Origin: Gammaproteobacteria bacterium
GTDB lineage: Bacteria > Pseudomonadota > Gammaproteobacteria > Pseudomonadales > JAUIKI01
Direction: 5' to 3'
Assembly (NCBI GenBank): GCA_030430875.1
Contig: JAUIKI010000042.1
Coordinates: 1 to 8,551 of the forward strand
DNA: 8,551 bases
The position numbers were made by a program, and so were the translations under genes. The notes beneath the pieces are model-generated. The model had not been told where the DNA came from. It saw nothing but the letters and a program-made list of their open reading frames with translations, and did not search any database. Below, piece after piece: positions 7,425 to 8,551 of the stretch. Positions within the stretch are counted from its first letter, which is position 1, and every line of letters starts with the position of its first letter.

Positions 7425-7605
7425 AAACCTAAGGCCGGTATCCGGGCTGACAACTATTCAGTGCTAAGAATATTTTTATCTGCACCACATGCAGGAATAT
7501 TGTTAGCTAGTTGATCACCGTTGCGGGGGCAGCGTTGGCTTTGCGTTAAGCACACCAAACTTCCCGTTTAAAAGACAGGTTCTTCATCGCATGATGTCTC
7601 ATGCG
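7425..7605 (-). promoter_or_regulatory. Cobalamin (adenosylcobalamin-family) riboswitch
   Basis: The minus-strand RNA carries the ordered core elements of the cobalamin riboswitch. A possible P2 arm pairs GAGACA (7600-7595) with TGTCTT (7577-7572). CGGGAAGTTTGGTG (7566-7553) follows, then the highly conserved GCCCCCGCAACGGTGAT (7530-7514), then the GTGC/GCACTG arm (7485-7459). The B12 box AGCCCGGATACCGGCC (7448-7433) fits the consensus AGYCMGGAGACCKGCC closely. High cobalamin normally represses expression of the downstream uptake gene. The receptor ATG lies about 105 bases after the B12 box, leaving room for an expression platform. Outer boundaries are approximate because P1 could not be drawn with confidence. 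This element, with the hairpin below it and the promoter above it, accounts for most of the 409-base gene-free stretch 7328-7736. Confidence 0.93.
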
Positions 7606-7702
7606 TTGTTAGCAGAAAAACTCTGAACTTTTTGACAAAACATGCAGAAAATATTACATAAATATCAATATATTTGCACGTTAAGCACCTTAAGCAAGCC
7701 GT

Positions 7703-7731
7703 ACGATAAGCAAAAACACCATGAAGGTCAA
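7703..7731 (-). promoter_or_regulatory. Candidate sigma-70 promoter for the riboswitch leader
   Basis: On the minus strand, TTGACC (7731-7726, five of six matches to the -35 consensus) is followed after exactly 17 bases by TATCGT (7708-7703, four of six to the -10). Transcription would begin near 7696 and give a leader of about 370 bases containing the whole riboswitch. The -35 starts five bases after the kinase stop codon. Other AT-rich -10-like sequences between 7620 and 7680 lack an equally good -35. Confidence 0.4.
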
Positions 7732-7736
7732 TATTT

Positions 7737-8551
7737 TTAGCTAATCTCATCAATGGCCAATGGTAGGAGCGCTGCCATGTCATTGGTATGGTTTTCTGTT
7801 GCATCGGCATTTTGAGAGGTAGGTAGATATATTGTAAAACTGTTGCCTTCATTTTCAAATGATGAAACTGTAATTGTCCCATTATGTTGTGATGTAATAA
7901 TAAAATAGGCAATGGCAAGTTCAAGTCCACCACGTGCAGATGAGGACGTGAACGGGCTATAGAAAGGATCAAACACTTTGTTGAAATCTGATTTTGGAAT
8001 ATTAGTACCATTGTCTGAGATGATGATTTCAACTTGATCAGAAAGTTTGCGTGTTGCTATGGTGATCAGGCCTTCCTCTGGGTTATTTTGGTACTTTGCC
8101 TTAATTGCAATGCTCGCGTGGATCAATAGATTAATGAAAACTTGCTGAATATCATTGATGTTACACGAAATGGCGGGTAGTGTGGAGTCGTATTGTTTGT
8201 GTATGTGAACATATTTAAATAGATAGCCTATATCAGCTTCGAACGAATGACTGGCAATATCAATTGAGCTATCTAAAATCATATGGATACTATGTTCAAC
8301 GTGATTTTGATAGTGTGGCTGACTAAATTGTACCAGTGTTGCAATAAGCTCAATGGCTTCTTTACCTGCTGATTTAATGTGATTTAATAAAGTTAAAATA
8401 TCTCGGCTTTCCAGGTAATCTAGCATCTTGTTGAATGCAATTTGTTTTGATTTGGCAACTTCTTGATTGGTGGGTAGGTCTGGAGATAGAAAGCGTTCAA
8501 TATGATGAGTGTTTTGAATCATATGACGTAATGGTTTATGTATTCGTTGTG
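7737..8551 (-). CDS. Sensor histidine kinase, C-terminal part, degenerate ATPase domain (partial)
   Basis: The frame is open from the window edge to TAA 7739-7737, leaving 271 codons; the true start and the sensor domain are outside. An internal ATG at 8522-8520 is used below only as residue 1. PLRHM, just before and including it, resembles the segment after the phospho-acceptor His in some H-boxes (HxLRxPLRHI), so that His is probably just off the edge. Residues 50-70 resemble the second dimerisation helix. The HATPase_c fold is recognisable: N-box INLLIHA (130-136), G1 box SDNGTNI (169-175), F-box VFDPFYSPF (183-191), G2 box RGGLELA (197-203) and terminal FTIYLP (229-234). However, the Mg-binding Asn of NLxxNA is His135, the second Gly of DxGxG is Asn174, and two Gly of GxGLGLA are Arg197 and Glu201. 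Kinase activity is doubtful. No partner response regulator is visible. Confidence 0.78.
   Translation of the reverse strand, partial: QRIHKPLRHMIQNTHHIERFLSPDLPTNQEVAKSKQIAFNKMLDYLESRDILTLLNHIKSAGKEAIELIATLVQFSQPHYQNHVEHSIHMILDSSIDIASHSFEADIGYLFKYVHIHKQYDSTLPAISCNINDIQQVFINLLIHASIAIKAKYQNNPEEGLITIATRKLSDQVEIIISDNGTNIPKSDFNKVFDPFYSPFTSSSARGGLELAIAYFIITSQHNGTITVSSFENEGNSFTIYLPTSQNADATENHTNDMAALLPLAIDEIS

Noticed and set aside
7328..7453. In-frame N-terminal extension of the receptor, starting at 7453
   Set aside because: It reads through the B12 box and expression platform of the riboswitch (giving the SARIPALGF...LRRAIT-type peptide that riboswitch sequence yields) and would bury the signal peptide that starts at the ATG at 7327.
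7588..7605. Seven-base-pair hairpin CGCATGA/TCATGCG as a terminator of the kinase gene
   Set aside because: There is no T-run after it, and its sequence overlaps the P2 region of the riboswitch.
7681..7696. TTAAG/CTTAA inverted repeat after the kinase gene
   Set aside because: It has a five-base AT-rich stem with a three-base loop and no T-run, so it is not a credible terminator or operator on this evidence.
7568..8032. A 154-codon open frame on the minus strand overlapping the kinase and the leader
   Set aside because: It is out of frame with the recognisable ATPase domain, has a low-complexity composition and matches no family; its end runs into the riboswitch.
1..8551. CRISPR array, insertion sequence, prophage or tRNA
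   Set aside because: I found no regularly spaced repeats, terminal inverted repeats with a transposase, integrase or cloverleaf sequence by reading both strands.

Overview
This is an AT-rich, tightly packed stretch of chromosome from a gammaproteobacterium. The assignment rests on a UspE-type tandem universal stress protein, the gammaproteobacterial nudJ-mnmA gene pair, and a BtuB-type outer-membrane receptor. The gene set and low GC would fit a Legionellales-like lineage, but nothing here proves the genus. All genes lie on the minus strand, so transcription runs from high to low coordinates.

Layout in transcription order: (1) 8551-7737, the C-terminal part of a sensor histidine kinase whose ATP-binding domain has lost several normally conserved residues. 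(2) 7736-7328, a 409-base leader with a candidate promoter, a clear cobalamin (B12) riboswitch and a long hairpin before the next start codon. (3) 7327-5387, a BtuB-like TonB-dependent receptor. (4) 5384-4821, a PduO-type ATP:cob(I)alamin adenosyltransferase, two bases after the receptor. (5) 4748-4209, folE (GTP cyclohydrolase I). (6) 4198-3737, nudJ (Nudix hydrolase). (7) 3736-2642, mnmA (tRNA 2-thiouridylase). (8) 2645-1404, an APC-superfamily amino-acid permease with an ATGA overlap to mnmA. (9) 1239-310, uspE. (10) 275-1, the start of a lipoprotein resembling alpha/beta hydrolases, cut by the window edge.

The clearest functional unit is B12 uptake and activation: the riboswitch senses cobalamin and controls the receptor, and the adenosyltransferase turns the imported corrinoid into adenosylcobalamin. 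This implies that the cell has an AdoCbl-dependent enzyme or must remodel salvaged corrinoid. The second unit is folE-nudJ-mnmA-permease, with gaps of 10, 0 and -4 bases. I saw no convincing intrinsic terminator between the genes, so the riboswitch could influence more than the two cobalamin genes.

Most of the window is conserved housekeeping and transport content. The items most worth a second look are the degenerate kinase domain, the long-range pairing and hairpin in the riboswitch expression platform, and the placement of a Nudix hydrolase directly after folE. I found no CRISPR array, insertion sequence, tRNA, rRNA or prophage signature.
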